Assembly (NCBI RefSeq): GCF_000024545.1
Contig: NC_013947.1
Span: 62,001-126,000 of the forward strand
DNA: 64,000 nt
Reading direction: 5' to 3'
From: Stackebrandtia nassauensis DSM 44728
GTDB taxonomy: Bacteria > Actinomycetota > Actinomycetes > Mycobacteriales > Micromonosporaceae
Within the stretch, counting starts at the first letter, position 1. Each line of letters opens with the position of its first letter. Position numbers and translations under genes: made by a program. Positions 42,147 through 51,006 of the stretch are shown piece by piece. Below the pieces are notes generated by a model. It did no database searches, was not told where the DNA came from, and saw only the letters and a list, made by a program, of their open reading frames with translations.

Positions 42147-43686
42147 CGTCCCTCCCTGCCGCAGAGGCTATCGGTTCGGGGGCTTCGGACGCGGCGGCAC
42201 CCAGCCGGGGCAGTCGCCGCAACGCGAGGAGACACGCCAGCCCGGCCGCGGCGATCGCGACGCCCGCGACGAGCGCGGCGAGGTTGAGCCCGTCGGTGAA
42301 CGCGAGTTTCGCCTGCGCCAGTGCCCCGTCCGGAAGCTGGTCCGCGACGGCCACCGCCCCGGACAGGCTGTCGCCGTAGGCCGCTTCCGTGTCGCCGTCG
42401 AGACCGGGCGCGCGGTCGACCCCGGCCCGGTAGACGGCCGTGGTGAGACTGCCCAGTACCGCCACGCCCGCCGCGATGCCAAGCTCCTGAACGGTTTCCG
42501 ACAGCGACGCGGCCGAGCCGGCCTTGTGCGGCGGCGCCGCGCTGACGACGATGTCGGTGCCCAGCGCGGCGATGACGCCGAGCGCCAGGTAGACGAAGGC
42601 GAAGCCGCCGATCACCCCGACGCGGCTGTCGGTTCCGGCGAGGCCGAGCAGGACGTATCCCAGCAGCGACAACGCCAGCGTGGCGGCCATGAGGACGCCG
42701 GGCGACACCCGGCGGGCCAGCAGCGGCGCACCCACCGCGCCGAGCAGCATCGCGGCGGCGGGCGGCCCCATCCACAGCCCGGCCGTGGTCGGCGACAGTT
42801 CCTCGACGAGTTGCAGGTACTGGGTGACCAGGAACATCACGCCGCCGAAACCGATCAGCCCGACCAGCAGCACGACCAGGGCGACCCGGAAGGTCCGGTC
42901 GCGAAACAGCCGCAGCTCCAGAAGCGGTGTCCGCAACCGGTTCTGGCGCCGGACGAACCCGATCGACGCGACCGTCGTGAAGAGCGCGGCGAGGCCGACT
43001 TCGACGGTGAGACCGTCGGCGGCGGCGTGTTTGAGCGCGTAGAACGCGGGCAACAGCGCCGCCAGCGACAGCCCGACACTCGCCACGTCGAGCCGGTCGC
43101 CACCCCGCGTCCGGTGCTCCGGCAACAGGAACGGGGCCAAGACCAGCACCAGCACCGCGACCGGGACGGCGATCAGGAACACCGCGCCCCACCAGTACTC
43201 GGCGACCAGCGCGCCGCCGACGACCGGTCCGGCGGCCATGCCGACGGCGAACATGGTGGCCCACAGGCCGATCGCCAGCGCCCGCTGCCGAGCGTCGGTG
43301 AACATGTCGCTGATGAGCGACAGGGTCGAGGGCATCAACGTCGCCCCCGCGACACCGAGCAGCGCCCGGGCCGCGATCAACAGCCCGGCACTGGGGGCGA
43401 AGGCCGCCAGCACCGAGACAGCGCCGAAGCCGACCATCCCGATCAACAGCAGCCGCCGTCTCCCGATCCGGTCGCCCAGGGTGCCCATGGTGATGAGGAA
43501 TCCCGCGATGAGGAACCCGTAGGCGTCCATGATCCACAGTGTCTGGGTGGCGCTCGGCCGCAGATCGGCCGCGATGTCGGGCACGACAAGGTACAGCGCG
43601 GTCACGTCGAGCCCCAGCAGCATGGTCGGCAGGGCCAGCAGCCCCAGGCCGCACCACGGACGCCATCCGGCCGATTCGGTTTCCAC
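42136..43686 (-). CDS. MFS drug exporter, DHA2 (14-TM) type
   Basis: A 516-residue transporter with about 14 membrane helices. It begins GLGLLALPTMLLGLDVTALYLVVPDIAADL, quoted in part (LGLDVTALYLVVPDIAADL), and has the motif-A loop GTLGDRIGRRRLLL and motif C ALGVAGATLMPSTLSLI. This is the QacA/SmvA-like group exporting cationic drugs with protons. GTG 43686 behind GGGAGG is preferred over a TTG at 43698. It overlaps the downstream tetR and is preceded by the 45-bp palindrome. Confidence 0.9.
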   Translation of the reverse strand: METESAGWRPWCGLGLLALPTMLLGLDVTALYLVVPDIAADLRPSATQTLWIMDAYGFLIAGFLITMGTLGDRIGRRRLLLIGMVGFGAVSVLAAFAPSAGLLIAARALLGVAGATLMPSTLSLISDMFTDARQRALAIGLWATMFAVGMAAGPVVGGALVAEYWWGAVFLIAVPVAVLVLVLAPFLLPEHRTRGGDRLDVASVGLSLAALLPAFYALKHAAADGLTVEVGLAALFTTVASIGFVRRQNRLRTPLLELRLFRDRTFRVALVVLLVGLIGFGGVMFLVTQYLQLVEELSPTTAGLWMGPPAAAMLLGAVGAPLLARRVSPGVLMAATLALSLLGYVLLGLAGTDSRVGVIGGFAFVYLALGVIAALGTDIVVSAAPPHKAGSAASLSETVQELGIAAGVAVLGSLTTAVYRAGVDRAPGLDGDTEAAYGDSLSGAVAVADQLPDGALAQAKLAFTDGLNLAALVAGVAIAAAGLACLLALRRLPRLGAAASEAPEPIASAAGRDDGR

Positions 43687-43696
43687 GACGCCTCCC

Positions 43697-43741
43697 AAAT
43701 AGTTGAACTATCGTACTAGTAGTACGATAGTTCAACTATTT
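43697..43741. promoter_or_regulatory. Perfect 45-bp palindromic operator/promoter
   Basis: Two perfect 22-bp arms surround one G (43719). Each arm itself contains a smaller palindrome, TAGTTGAACTA or TAGTTCAACTA. TTGAAC-N17-GATAGT reads identically on both strands and can serve as -35/-10, so the operator covers a symmetrical promoter. The minus-strand promoter would drive the MFS-tetR operon. Confidence 0.85.
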
Positions 43742-43752
43742 GGATACGACAA

Positions 43753-43777
43753 ACCGAGCGGCCCGAAGCCGCTCGGT
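43753..43777 (-). terminator. Intrinsic terminator
   Basis: ACCGAGCGGC (43753-43762) and GCCGCTCGGT (43768-43777) form a perfect 10-bp stem with a 5-base loop. On the minus strand it is followed by TTTG, so it ends the gene at 43787-44788. Confidence 0.8.
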
Positions 43778-43786
43778 CAGAAGGGT

Positions 43787-44788
43787 TCAGCGACGGCTGT
43801 CGCCGTAATAGGTGTCCATGTAGGACCCGCCGCTTCGGCTGTCACCGCGCGAGCGTGACTCCCCGGACGCGTACTCGCGCCGCCGGGTCGAACCCGTGGT
43901 GTGCCGCGACGGGATCTCGCCGCTGTCATCGTCCTCGCGATAGTGCCGCGACGGGATCACGCCGTCGAGTTCGTCCGGTTCCCGGTAATGACGGCCCCTG
44001 CCACCGGCCGGATCCGAGCCGTTGGTCCGGGACGCCCGCGGCTGCGCACCCGAGTCGGCGTCGTTGCCGCGCGAGGCCCGTGGCTGCGAACCGGAGTTGT
44101 ACACCTCGTCGGACCAGCCGTTCTCCACCCCGCGTGCCCGGCGCGAGGTGCCACGACTCGGCGTCGTCGGCTCCGCCTCGGCCCGCCAGGCCTCGACCGC
44201 CTGGCCGCTGCCGTGACGGTTGGAACGCCGGTCCCGGCCCTCGTTCTCGTAGCCCGACACCGGATAGTCGTCCTCCCAACGCTGCCGGGGCACCGCGGTG
44301 GTCTCGGCGACGTAACCACTCGTCGGTTCCCGCTCCTCCCTGGCCCGCGAGTAGGGATCGGCCGAACCCTGCGCCACCGGGCGCGGTCGCCGATCGTCCT
44401 GCTGCTGCTCCTCGTACGCGGGCAGCTCGCGCGGCGGCCGGGGGGTGGCCGAGGCGACCGCCTTGACCGGCTCGTGGCCACCGAGCGCGGCGCGGCGCAC
44501 CTCGTTGCGCAGTTCGTTGATCGCGCGCCGGGTCTCGGCCTCCGCGTCGGCCATGTTGGCGTACAGGTCACGCTCCACAAGGGTCACGTCAGTGCGCAGC
44601 GCGACCGACAGCCCGATCAGGACCACGGAGCCCAGGCCCAGGATCAAGGCGAACTTGATCGTGAAGCCGGAGTCTCCGACCAACAGAATCAACGCCGCGA
44701 GGGGAGCGAAGCCGAACCCTGTCCAAAACAGCATCGACAGAGTCTTTGCCTGCCGCCACTTGGGGGCGCTGGTGCGGCTTACTGACAT
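43787..44788 (-). CDS. Membrane protein with long disordered C-terminus
   Basis: A 333-residue protein. Two membrane helices ([22 protein letters not shown] and [19 protein letters not shown], each quoted in part) are followed by a short coiled-coil-like helix ([19 protein letters not shown]) and about 220 disordered residues rich in Arg, Ser, Glu, Tyr. Short internal repeats are present: QPRASR twice and IPSRH twice. The design resembles actinobacterial cell-envelope or division accessory proteins, but no family is recognised. Its promoter region lies inside the unusually long 3' end of hutI. Confidence 0.7.
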   Translation of the reverse strand: MSVSRTSAPKWRQAKTLSMLFWTGFGFAPLAALILLVGDSGFTIKFALILGLGSVVLIGLSVALRTDVTLVERDLYANMADAEAETRRAINELRNEVRRAALGGHEPVKAVASATPRPPRELPAYEEQQQDDRRPRPVAQGSADPYSRAREEREPTSGYVAETTAVPRQRWEDDYPVSGYENEGRDRRSNRHGSGQAVEAWRAEAEPTTPSRGTSRRARGVENGWSDEVYNSGSQPRASRGNDADSGAQPRASRTNGSDPAGGRGRHYREPDELDGVIPSRHYREDDDSGEIPSRHTTGSTRRREYASGESRSRGDSRSGGSYMDTYYGDSRR

Positions 44789-45998
44789 ACCGCCACACCT
44801 TACTACCCATTCGGGCGACCGACGCCGCCCGAACGAAGGTTAACCGCCTGGTTAACGCCATGTCTACGATCTTTCCATCATGGACAACTGAGTGAACGAG
44901 CGGTACCCCAGGGCGATATGCCAGGTGGACGAAACTGGGAGCGTCGAGAATCACCAGGTCGGCGCGCTTCCCCACGGCCACAACGCCAAGATCATCTCGC
45001 CGCAGCGCCCGCGCCCCACCGGCCGTCGCCGCCCACAGCGCCTGCTCCACGGTCATCCCCATGTCCCGCACCGCGAACGCGATCATGAGCGGCATCGAGG
45101 ACGAATAACACGAACCCGGGTTGCAATCGCTGGCCAGAGCCACCGTCACCCCCGCGTCCAACAGCCGCTTGGCGTCCGGGAACGGTGATCTTGTGGAGAA
45201 TTCCACACCCGGAAGCAACGTGGCGACGGTGTCACCGTCGGCCAGCGCCTCGACGTCGGCGTCCGACAGAAAAGTGCAGTGGTCCACCGACGCGGCACCC
45301 AACTCGACGGCCAACCGCACCCCGGGCCCGTGCTGCAACTGGTTGCCGTGCACCCGCAACCCCAACCCGGCATCCCGGGCCGCGGTGAGGATCTCGCGCG
45401 CCTGCTCGACGTCGAAGGCACCCCGGTCGCAGAAGACGTCGGCCCAGCGCGCGTACGGCAGGCACGACATCAACATGTCCCCGGCCACCAGCGCCGTGTA
45501 CTCGTCGGCATCGGCCTCCGGCGGCACGATGTGCCCACCCAGGTACGTCGTCTCCGACGTGAACTCCGACGCGATCCGCAACGCCCGCGCCTCGTCGTCG
45601 ACGGTCAACCCGTACCCGCTCTTGATCTCCACCGTCGTGGTGCCCTGCCGCAACATCTCGGCGCGGTGCTTCCGGACGTTGGCGCGCAGGGTCTCGTCGT
45701 CGGCACCGCGCACCGCGGCCACCGTGGTCCTGATACCGCCCGCGGTGTACGGCCGCCCGGCCATCCGGGCGGCGAACTCCGCCGAACGATCCCCGGTGAA
45801 CACCAGATGTGAATGGCTGTCGACGAATCCGGGTATCACCGCCCTGCCCCCGGCGTCGACGCGTTCGTCGCAGGACGGCGCGTCGCCGCTGGGGCCGACC
45901 CAGGCGATCTCATACCCGTCGATCGCGACGGCCGCGTCCGACAGCGGTTCACCCACGCAGGTGGACAGCTCGCCGATGTTGTCGACGAGCAGGCTCAT
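44589..45998 (-). CDS. hutI: Imidazolonepropionase with abnormal 3' extension
   Basis: An amidohydrolase that opens 4-imidazolone-5-propionate in histidine breakdown. Metal-site motifs are [35 protein letters not shown] and [12 protein letters not shown]. The family usually ends soon after [17 protein letters not shown] (about residue 378 here). No in-frame stop follows until 44589, adding about 90 residues that cover the promoter and first 200 bp of the next gene. A stop in the next frame (TAG near 44867) suggests a recent frame change or read-through of an old end. ATG 45998 overlaps hutU by ATGA. Confidence 0.82.
   Translation of the reverse strand: MSLLVDNIGELSTCVGEPLSDAAVAIDGYEIAWVGPSGDAPSCDERVDAGGRAVIPGFVDSHSHLVFTGDRSAEFAARMAGRPYTAGGIRTTVAAVRGADDETLRANVRKHRAEMLRQGTTTVEIKSGYGLTVDDEARALRIASEFTSETTYLGGHIVPPEADADEYTALVAGDMLMSCLPYARWADVFCDRGAFDVEQAREILTAARDAGLGLRVHGNQLQHGPGVRLAVELGAASVDHCTFLSDADVEALADGDTVATLLPGVEFSTRSPFPDAKRLLDAGVTVALASDCNPGSCYSSSMPLMIAFAVRDMGMTVEQALWAATAGGARALRRDDLGVVAVGKRADLVILDAPSFVHLAYRPGVPLVHSVVHDGKIVDMALTRRLTFVRAASVARMGSKVWRYVSKPHQRPQVAAGKDSVDAVLDRVRLRSPRGVDSVGRRLRLHDQVRLDPGPGLRGPDRAVGRAAH
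44839..44856. promoter_or_regulatory. GTTAAC-type inverted repeat
   Basis: GTTAACC (44839-44845) and GGTTAAC (44850-44856) are perfect arms with spacer GCCT, 50 bp upstream of the minus-strand gene starting at 44788. It is a plausible operator for that gene. Confidence 0.45.
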
Positions 45999-47650
45999 GA
46001 CTCCCTCATCGGGACGCGGACGCCTCGCTCGTGCGCGACCTGTTCGGCGCGTTCGTATCCGGCGTCCACGTGCCGCATCACCCCGGAGCCGGGGTCGTTG
46101 GTCAGGACCCGGGCGATCTTCTCGGCCGCCAGCGGGGTGCCGTCGGCCACCGTCACCTGTCCGGAGTGGATGGAGCGGCCCATGCCGACCCCGCCGCCGT
46201 GGTGGATCGAGACCCAGGTGGCGCCGGAGGAGGTGTTGAGCATCGCGTTGAGCAGTGGCCAGTCCGCGATCGCGTCCGATCCGTCCTTCATGGACTCGGT
46301 TTCGCGGTACGGGGACGCGACGCTGCCGGTGTCCAGGTGGTCGCGGCCGATCGCGATCGGCGCCGAGATGGTGCCGTCGGCGACCAGCTCGTTGAACCGC
46401 TCCCCGGCCTTGTCCCGCTCGCCGTAGCCCAGCCAGCAGATCCGCGACGGCAGGCCCTGGAACGCCACCCGCTCCCCGGCCAGCCGGATCCAGCGGGCCA
46501 GCGATTCGTTCTCCGGGAACAACTCCAGGATCGCCTGGTCGGTGGCGGCGATGTCCTTCGGGTCGCCCGACAGCGCCGCCCACCGGAACGGGCCCTTGCC
46601 CTCGCAGAACAGCGGCCGGATGTAGGCGGGCACGAAACCGGGGAAGTCGAAGGCGCGGTCGTAGCCGCCCAGTTTCGCCTCACCGCGGATCGAGTTGCCG
46701 TAGTCGAACACGACCGCGCCGCCGTCCTGGAACTCCACCATGGCCTGCACGTGCTTGGCCATCGCGGCCCGCGCCCGGTCGGTGAACTCCTCCGGCTTCT
46801 TGGCCGCGTAGTCGGGGGCGTCGCCCAGGTCGATGCCGTCGGGCACATATGCGAGCGGGTCGTGGGCGGAGGTCTGGTCGGTGACGATGTCGACCGGCAC
46901 CCCCATGCGCAGGATCTGCGGCACCAGCAGCGCGGCGTTGCCCACCAGGCCCACCGACAGCGGCTTCTTTTCCTGTTTCGCCTCGGTGGCCAGCCGCACC
47001 GCCTCGTCCAGGTCGGCGGCGACCACGTCCAGGTACCGGGTCTCGACCCGGCGCCGCAGCCGGGTGGCGTCCACGTCGATGATCAGGCACACGCCGTCGT
47101 TCATGGTGACGGCCAGCGGCTGCGCGCCGCCCATGCCGCCGCACCCGGCGGTCAGGGTCAGGGTTCCGGCCAGGGTGCCGCCGAAGTGCTTGTTGGCCAC
47201 CGCCGCGAAGGTCTCGTAGGTGCCCTGCAGGATGCCCTGCGTTCCGATGTAGATCCACGACCCGGCCGTCATCTGGCCGTACATCGTCAGACCGAGCTGC
47301 TCCAGCTTGCGAAACTCCGGCCAGGTCGCCCAGTCGCCGACGAGGTTCGAGTTCGCGATCAGCACCCGCGGCGCCCACTCGTGGGTTTGGAAGACCCCGA
47401 CCGGCCTGCCGCTCTGCACCAGCATCGTCTCGTCGCCCCTGAGCGTGCGCATGGTGCGCAGCAGCGCGTCGAAGCTCTGCCAGTCCCGGGCGGCCTTACC
47501 GGTGCCGCCGTACACGACCAGGTCGTCGGGACGCTCGGCCACGTCGGGGTCCAGATTGTTCTGCAACATCCGGTACGGGGCCTCAATCTGCCAGTTCGCG
47601 CAGGTCAACTCGGTGCCGCGCGGGGCACGAACTTCTCTCGCTTCGCTCAT
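45995..47650 (-). CDS. hutU: Urocanate hydratase
   Basis: A 551-residue NAD-dependent enzyme converting urocanate to imidazolonepropionate. Conserved segments include [37 protein letters not shown] (quoted in part), the glycine-rich [17 protein letters not shown] and the late [19 protein letters not shown]. It is complete and of normal length. Coupled by ATGA to hutI, whose enzyme uses its product. No hutH or hut regulator is in the window. Confidence 0.96.
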   Translation of the reverse strand: MSEAREVRAPRGTELTCANWQIEAPYRMLQNNLDPDVAERPDDLVVYGGTGKAARDWQSFDALLRTMRTLRGDETMLVQSGRPVGVFQTHEWAPRVLIANSNLVGDWATWPEFRKLEQLGLTMYGQMTAGSWIYIGTQGILQGTYETFAAVANKHFGGTLAGTLTLTAGCGGMGGAQPLAVTMNDGVCLIIDVDATRLRRRVETRYLDVVAADLDEAVRLATEAKQEKKPLSVGLVGNAALLVPQILRMGVPVDIVTDQTSAHDPLAYVPDGIDLGDAPDYAAKKPEEFTDRARAAMAKHVQAMVEFQDGGAVVFDYGNSIRGEAKLGGYDRAFDFPGFVPAYIRPLFCEGKGPFRWAALSGDPKDIAATDQAILELFPENESLARWIRLAGERVAFQGLPSRICWLGYGERDKAGERFNELVADGTISAPIAIGRDHLDTGSVASPYRETESMKDGSDAIADWPLLNAMLNTSSGATWVSIHHGGGVGMGRSIHSGQVTVADGTPLAAEKIARVLTNDPGSGVMRHVDAGYERAEQVAHERGVRVPMRES

Positions 47651-47701
47651 GCCCCGAGAGTAACCGGGAGCCGATTCGCTGAATGGCGGCCTCGACCCGC
47701 C

Positions 47702-48703
47702 TCAACCCCGCCCGGCCGCGGCGGCGTCCAGGGCCGCGTCGACCATCCGCCGCACCCCGGCCCGGCCCTCCTCGCCGAGCCGCGACCCCAGCGCCCCGTC
47801 CAGCGCGGCGGCCAGGGTCTGGAAGGGGTCGTCGGGCGACAGGTCCGGCAGCGCGGCGGCCAGCTCGTCGACCGTCCACAATTCCTCCCCTTTGGACAGG
47901 TGCGGTCCCTTGGACCAGTTCCGGTTCACCAGCACCGTGCTGCCCCGCATCGACAGCACCTGGCCAGTCAGCCCACACTCCGCGGTGGCCAGGTACGCCA
48001 CCAGCGGCGCGGACGTGACCGGCGCCGTCGGATCGAAGCCCTCGGCCCGGGGCTGCGGCATCCCGGCGACGTTCTCGGTCAACCGGGTCCGCACCATCGA
48101 CGGCGACGAACAGTTCACCCGCACCCCGTACCGCCCCAGCTCCAGCGCGTGGATCAGCGTCATCGCCGCCACCCCCGCCTTGGCCGCCGCGTAGTTCGTC
48201 TGGGTCGGCAGCGGGTTCAGCAACCCCGACCCCGACGCGGTGTTGACCAGCGACCGATCCACCCGCTCACCCGCCTCGAACCGTTCGCGCCAGAACCGGG
48301 CCGCCCAGTGACTGACCGCGAACGTCCCCTTGAGACTCACCCCCACCACCGAGTCGAAGTCCGCCTCCGTCATGTCCACCAGCCCCAGGTTCCGCTCGGT
48401 GGCCGCGTTGTTCACGACCACGTGCAGGTCCCCGAACCCGTCCACGGCCGAGGCCACCGCCCGCCGCGCCCCGTCCCAGTCGGCGACGTCGTCGGTGTTG
48501 GCGATCGCCGCGCCGCCGTCCGCCCTGATGCTCGCGGCCACCGTCTCGGCCACCGAGGCGTCGGCCCCGGTCCCGTCGATGTCGACGCCCAGGTCATTGA
48601 CCACGACCCGAGCCCCCTCGGCGGCGAAGTACCGCGCCACGGCCTCCCCGATCCCACGCCCCGCGCCGGTGATGAGAGCGATACGTCCGTCCAGATGTCC
48701 CAT
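47702..48703 (-). CDS. Short-chain dehydrogenase/reductase
   Basis: A 333-residue SDR. The NAD(P) motif is ALITGAGRGIGEAVARYFA, VVVNNAATERNL follows, and the catalytic set is Ser in NTASGSGLL and YxxxK in NYAAAKAGVAAM. The C-terminal 70 residues are longer than in classical SDRs and resemble the multifunctional-enzyme-type subgroup. It is divergent from a TetR gene across a 26-bp palindrome, so it is probably TetR-controlled. Substrate unknown. Confidence 0.87.
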   Translation of the reverse strand: MGHLDGRIALITGAGRGIGEAVARYFAAEGARVVVNDLGVDIDGTGADASVAETVAASIRADGGAAIANTDDVADWDGARRAVASAVDGFGDLHVVVNNAATERNLGLVDMTEADFDSVVGVSLKGTFAVSHWAARFWRERFEAGERVDRSLVNTASGSGLLNPLPTQTNYAAAKAGVAAMTLIHALELGRYGVRVNCSSPSMVRTRLTENVAGMPQPRAEGFDPTAPVTSAPLVAYLATAECGLTGQVLSMRGSTVLVNRNWSKGPHLSKGEELWTVDELAAALPDLSPDDPFQTLAAALDGALGSRLGEEGRAGVRRMVDAALDAAAAGRG

Positions 48704-48716
48704 GACTCCTCCAATG

Positions 48717-48742
48717 CAGTTGATGAATTAATGCATCAACTG
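48717..48742. promoter_or_regulatory. TetR operator between SDR and tetR
   Basis: CAGTTGATG (48717-48725) and CATCAACTG (48734-48742) are perfect arms. The spacer contains ATTAAT, itself palindromic, leaving one mismatched pair in 26 bp. It lies between the divergent SDR and TetR genes and overlaps their likely promoters. Confidence 0.75.
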
Positions 48743-48774
48743 TAGCAATTCATTCGAAGTAGTAATCTGACCGC

Positions 48775-49353
48775 ATGGAACCGGGCCTTCGGGAACGCAA
48801 GAAACAACGCACTCGCGACGCACTAGTGGCCGCCGCCGTCGACCTCTTCCAACGCCAGGGCTACGAACACACGACGGTGGCCCAGATCGCCGAGGCCGCC
48901 GAGCTGTCCACCCGCACCTTCTTCCTCCACTTCCCCACCAAAGAGGACGTTCTGCTGGCCAACACCGACCGCCGCATCGCCGCCGGGGTCCAGGCGATCA
49001 CCACCCACCGGGCGAACACCCCGCTGGCCACCGTCCTGCTGACGGCGATGGAGCGCATGATCGACGACGCCGACCCCAGCGACCTCACCCAACTGCGGGC
49101 CCAGCTCCTCGTCCGAACCCCCGCCCTCCAGGCCCGCCTCTTCCAACGCCTCTTCTCCGGCCAAACCGCCCTCATCGACGCCCTCACCACCACCTTCGAC
49201 GTCGATCGCGTCGAAGCGGCGGCCCGCGTCGGCGCCATGATCGGCGCGGTCAACGCCGCCACCCTCGCCAGCCTCGACCAGGGCGACCCCCCGTCCCGCC
49301 AACGCGAAGCGATGACCCGAGCCGCCCGCCTCGCCGTCACCCCACCGGCGTGA
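48775..49353 (+). CDS. TetR-family transcriptional regulator
   Basis: A 192-residue TetR protein. The N-terminal part has RERKKQRTRDALVAAAVDLF and the HTH TTVAQIAEAAELSTRTFFLHF. The C-terminal half carries FQRLFSGQTALIDAL and a final helical bundle typical of the actinobacterial AcrR-like group. It is divergent from the SDR and shares the operator. The downstream ahpD-like gene starts 85 bp later under its own ECF41-type promoter. Confidence 0.9.
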   Translation: MEPGLRERKKQRTRDALVAAAVDLFQRQGYEHTTVAQIAEAAELSTRTFFLHFPTKEDVLLANTDRRIAAGVQAITTHRANTPLATVLLTAMERMIDDADPSDLTQLRAQLLVRTPALQARLFQRLFSGQTALIDALTTTFDVDRVEAAARVGAMIGAVNAATLASLDQGDPPSRQREAMTRAARLAVTPPA

Positions 49354-49372
49354 CTCACGTCATTCCGCGAGC

Positions 49373-49399
49373 TGTCACATTCGGCCGAGCTGGTTTGTC
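49373..49399 (+). promoter_or_regulatory. ECF41-type promoter of the AhpD-like gene
   Basis: TGTCACA (49373-49379), 16-base spacer, TGTC (49396-49399) followed by TCAAG. It matches the two promoters in the 21.9-22.0 kb region. ATG is at 49438, 39 bases downstream of the -10. Confidence 0.7.
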
Positions 49400-49437
49400 T
49401 CAAGGGTGTATCCACCACAACCGACAAGGAGCACCCC

Positions 49438-49911
49438 ATGAACGCTCGACTGAACGCCTTCGAGAACCCGGTCCTGGGCAAGGTCTTCAAGCACCTCATC
49501 GCGGCCAACAAATCGCTGGCCGACACCGGCCTGCCGCACACCACCCAGGAACTGGTCAAGATCCGCGCCAGCCAGATCAACAGCTGCGGCTTCTGCACCG
49601 ACATGCACACCAAGGACGCCCTGGCCGCCGGTGAGACCCAACAGCGCCTCAACCTGGTCGCGGCCTGGCGCGAGGCCACGGTCTTCACCGACGCCGAACG
49701 CGCCGCCCTCGAACTCGCCGAGGAGGGCACCCGCATCGCCGACGCGGCGGGCGGCGTCTCGGAAGACGTGTGGGCCAACGCGGCCAAGCACTACGACGAG
49801 AACCAACTGGGCGCCCTGGTTTCGCTGATCGCGCTCATCAACGCGTTCAACCGCGGCAACGTCATCATCCAGCAGCCCGCCGGCGACTACCAGCCCGGCA
49901 TGTTCGGGTAG
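49438..49911 (+). CDS. AhpD-like carboxymuconolactone decarboxylase-family protein
   Basis: A 157-residue all-helical protein with the redox motif INSCGFCTDMHTKDAL (CxxC plus a nearby histidine), as in AhpD-type alkylhydroperoxidases. It has AAGGAG before ATG. The CMD/AhpD family is one of the classic partner families of ECF41 sigma factors, and an ECF41-type promoter lies directly upstream. A peroxidase or thiol-oxidoreductase role is expected from the motif; the true substrate is unknown. Confidence 0.87.
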   Translation: MNARLNAFENPVLGKVFKHLIAANKSLADTGLPHTTQELVKIRASQINSCGFCTDMHTKDALAAGETQQRLNLVAAWREATVFTDAERAALELAEEGTRIADAAGGVSEDVWANAAKHYDENQLGALVSLIALINAFNRGNVIIQQPAGDYQPGMFG

Positions 49912-49930
49912 TCGCGGTTCGCCCGCCTTC

Positions 49931-49960
49931 GCCGTCCCGCCCCTTCGGGGGCCGGACGGC
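49931..49960 (+). terminator. Hairpin terminator without U-tract
   Basis: GCCGTCC (49931-49937) pairs with GGACGGC (49954-49960), and inside it CCCC-TTCG-GGGG forms a stable tetraloop stem. No T-run follows, as is common for actinobacterial hairpins. It lies 20 bp after the AhpD-like stop. Confidence 0.6.
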
Positions 49961-50035
49961 GCATTCGTGAACTGAGCGTCCACTTCGGTTTTCGGGGCGA
50001 TGCCGGGGTGGGCGGGGCCTGATACCGTCGCGGCC

Positions 50036-50914
50036 ATGTCCCGCGAGAGTCACCCGCTGCACCCGTCGTTCCGGTTGCCCGAGACGTTCACCGCGTTGGT
50101 CGAGTTCATCATGGACGGTCTGGATCCCGCGGACCCCGACGTGTGGCATTACGCGTCCTGGGCTGACAAGGGCGGCGACCTGTTCAGCGGTGACCTCAGC
50201 GCGGGCCTGCTGGGGAAGCCGGTCGGGGATGATCCGGCGGAGTTGTGTGGGGAGCTGCTGTACACGTTCCAGCCGTTGGAGATCCTGCCGTTCTGCTGGA
50301 ACGGCGGGGACGGGTTGCACTACGGGTGGGCGGTGCTGGCACCCGAGCTGGAGGGTGACGACCATCCCTGTGTGTCCTTCGCGCCCGTTGACGACCACGC
50401 GGTCTGGTTGGGCGACGATACGAAGCAGGCGCTGGAGAACCTGTTGGCCGGGTCGATGGCGAGCTGGCGGGAGCGGGGGCGTGAGCAGGGGCTGGACGCG
50501 CCGGACACCGATGAGCGGTGGGGTGCTGTGTGCCGGGCGCTGGATTTGCGGCCCGACCTGGATTCCGGGTTGATCAGCCCGGGGGCGCGGTCGAAGCGGG
50601 TGCTGGAGCCGCGGGTGCCCGAGGGGTGGCGGTATGAGGCGACGTCGGACGGGATCGGGGTGTTGGCACCGCAGTCGGCGTTCGCGCCCGAGACCGTTCA
50701 GGTGGATCAGCCGTGGGACTTCGAGCAGTGGCGGGTGGTCGCGCGGGTGTACCTCGATGAGGGGCGGCCCGGTTCGGCGTTGGCGGTGCTCAAGTCGCTG
50801 TCGTATTACGACCGGGGGACGGTGGAGCTGATGGGTGAGGCGTATCGGCGGTTGGGGCGGGAGACGCACGCTGAGCGGGCCGAACTGTGGCTTCGGTTGC
50901 ACGCGACCGACTGA
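50036..50914 (+). CDS. Hypothetical protein, possible SUKH-like fold
   Basis: A 292-residue soluble acidic protein. The pattern LPETFTALVEFIMDGLDPAD, LPFCWNGGDGLHYGWAV and SFAPVDDHAVWLGDDTKQAL recalls SMI1/KNR4 (SUKH) proteins, which include many toxin-immunity proteins; I am not certain. The last 60 residues (RVYLDEGRPGSALAVLKSLS) look like a single TPR-type helix pair. ATG 50036 is used. It precedes the ankyrin protein by 92 bp on the same strand. Codon bias is slightly lower than in neighbours (many GGG/TTG codons). Confidence 0.6.
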   Translation: MSRESHPLHPSFRLPETFTALVEFIMDGLDPADPDVWHYASWADKGGDLFSGDLSAGLLGKPVGDDPAELCGELLYTFQPLEILPFCWNGGDGLHYGWAVLAPELEGDDHPCVSFAPVDDHAVWLGDDTKQALENLLAGSMASWRERGREQGLDAPDTDERWGAVCRALDLRPDLDSGLISPGARSKRVLEPRVPEGWRYEATSDGIGVLAPQSAFAPETVQVDQPWDFEQWRVVARVYLDEGRPGSALAVLKSLSYYDRGTVELMGEAYRRLGRETHAERAELWLRLHATD

Positions 50915-51006
50915 GGATCGGGGCCGTTTTCTGGCCGGATTCCGAACTGTGGTCGAGAGTGAATCCTGAGTAAGTATGGGTTTCCGGGTTCTGGCAAGGT
51001 GTCATC

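Noticed and set aside
46031-48745. Plus-strand frame of over 900 codons opposite hutU and the SDR
   Set aside because: hutU and the SDR are complete with conserved catalytic motifs. The antisense frame crosses both genes and their intergenic region and has no recognisable domain.
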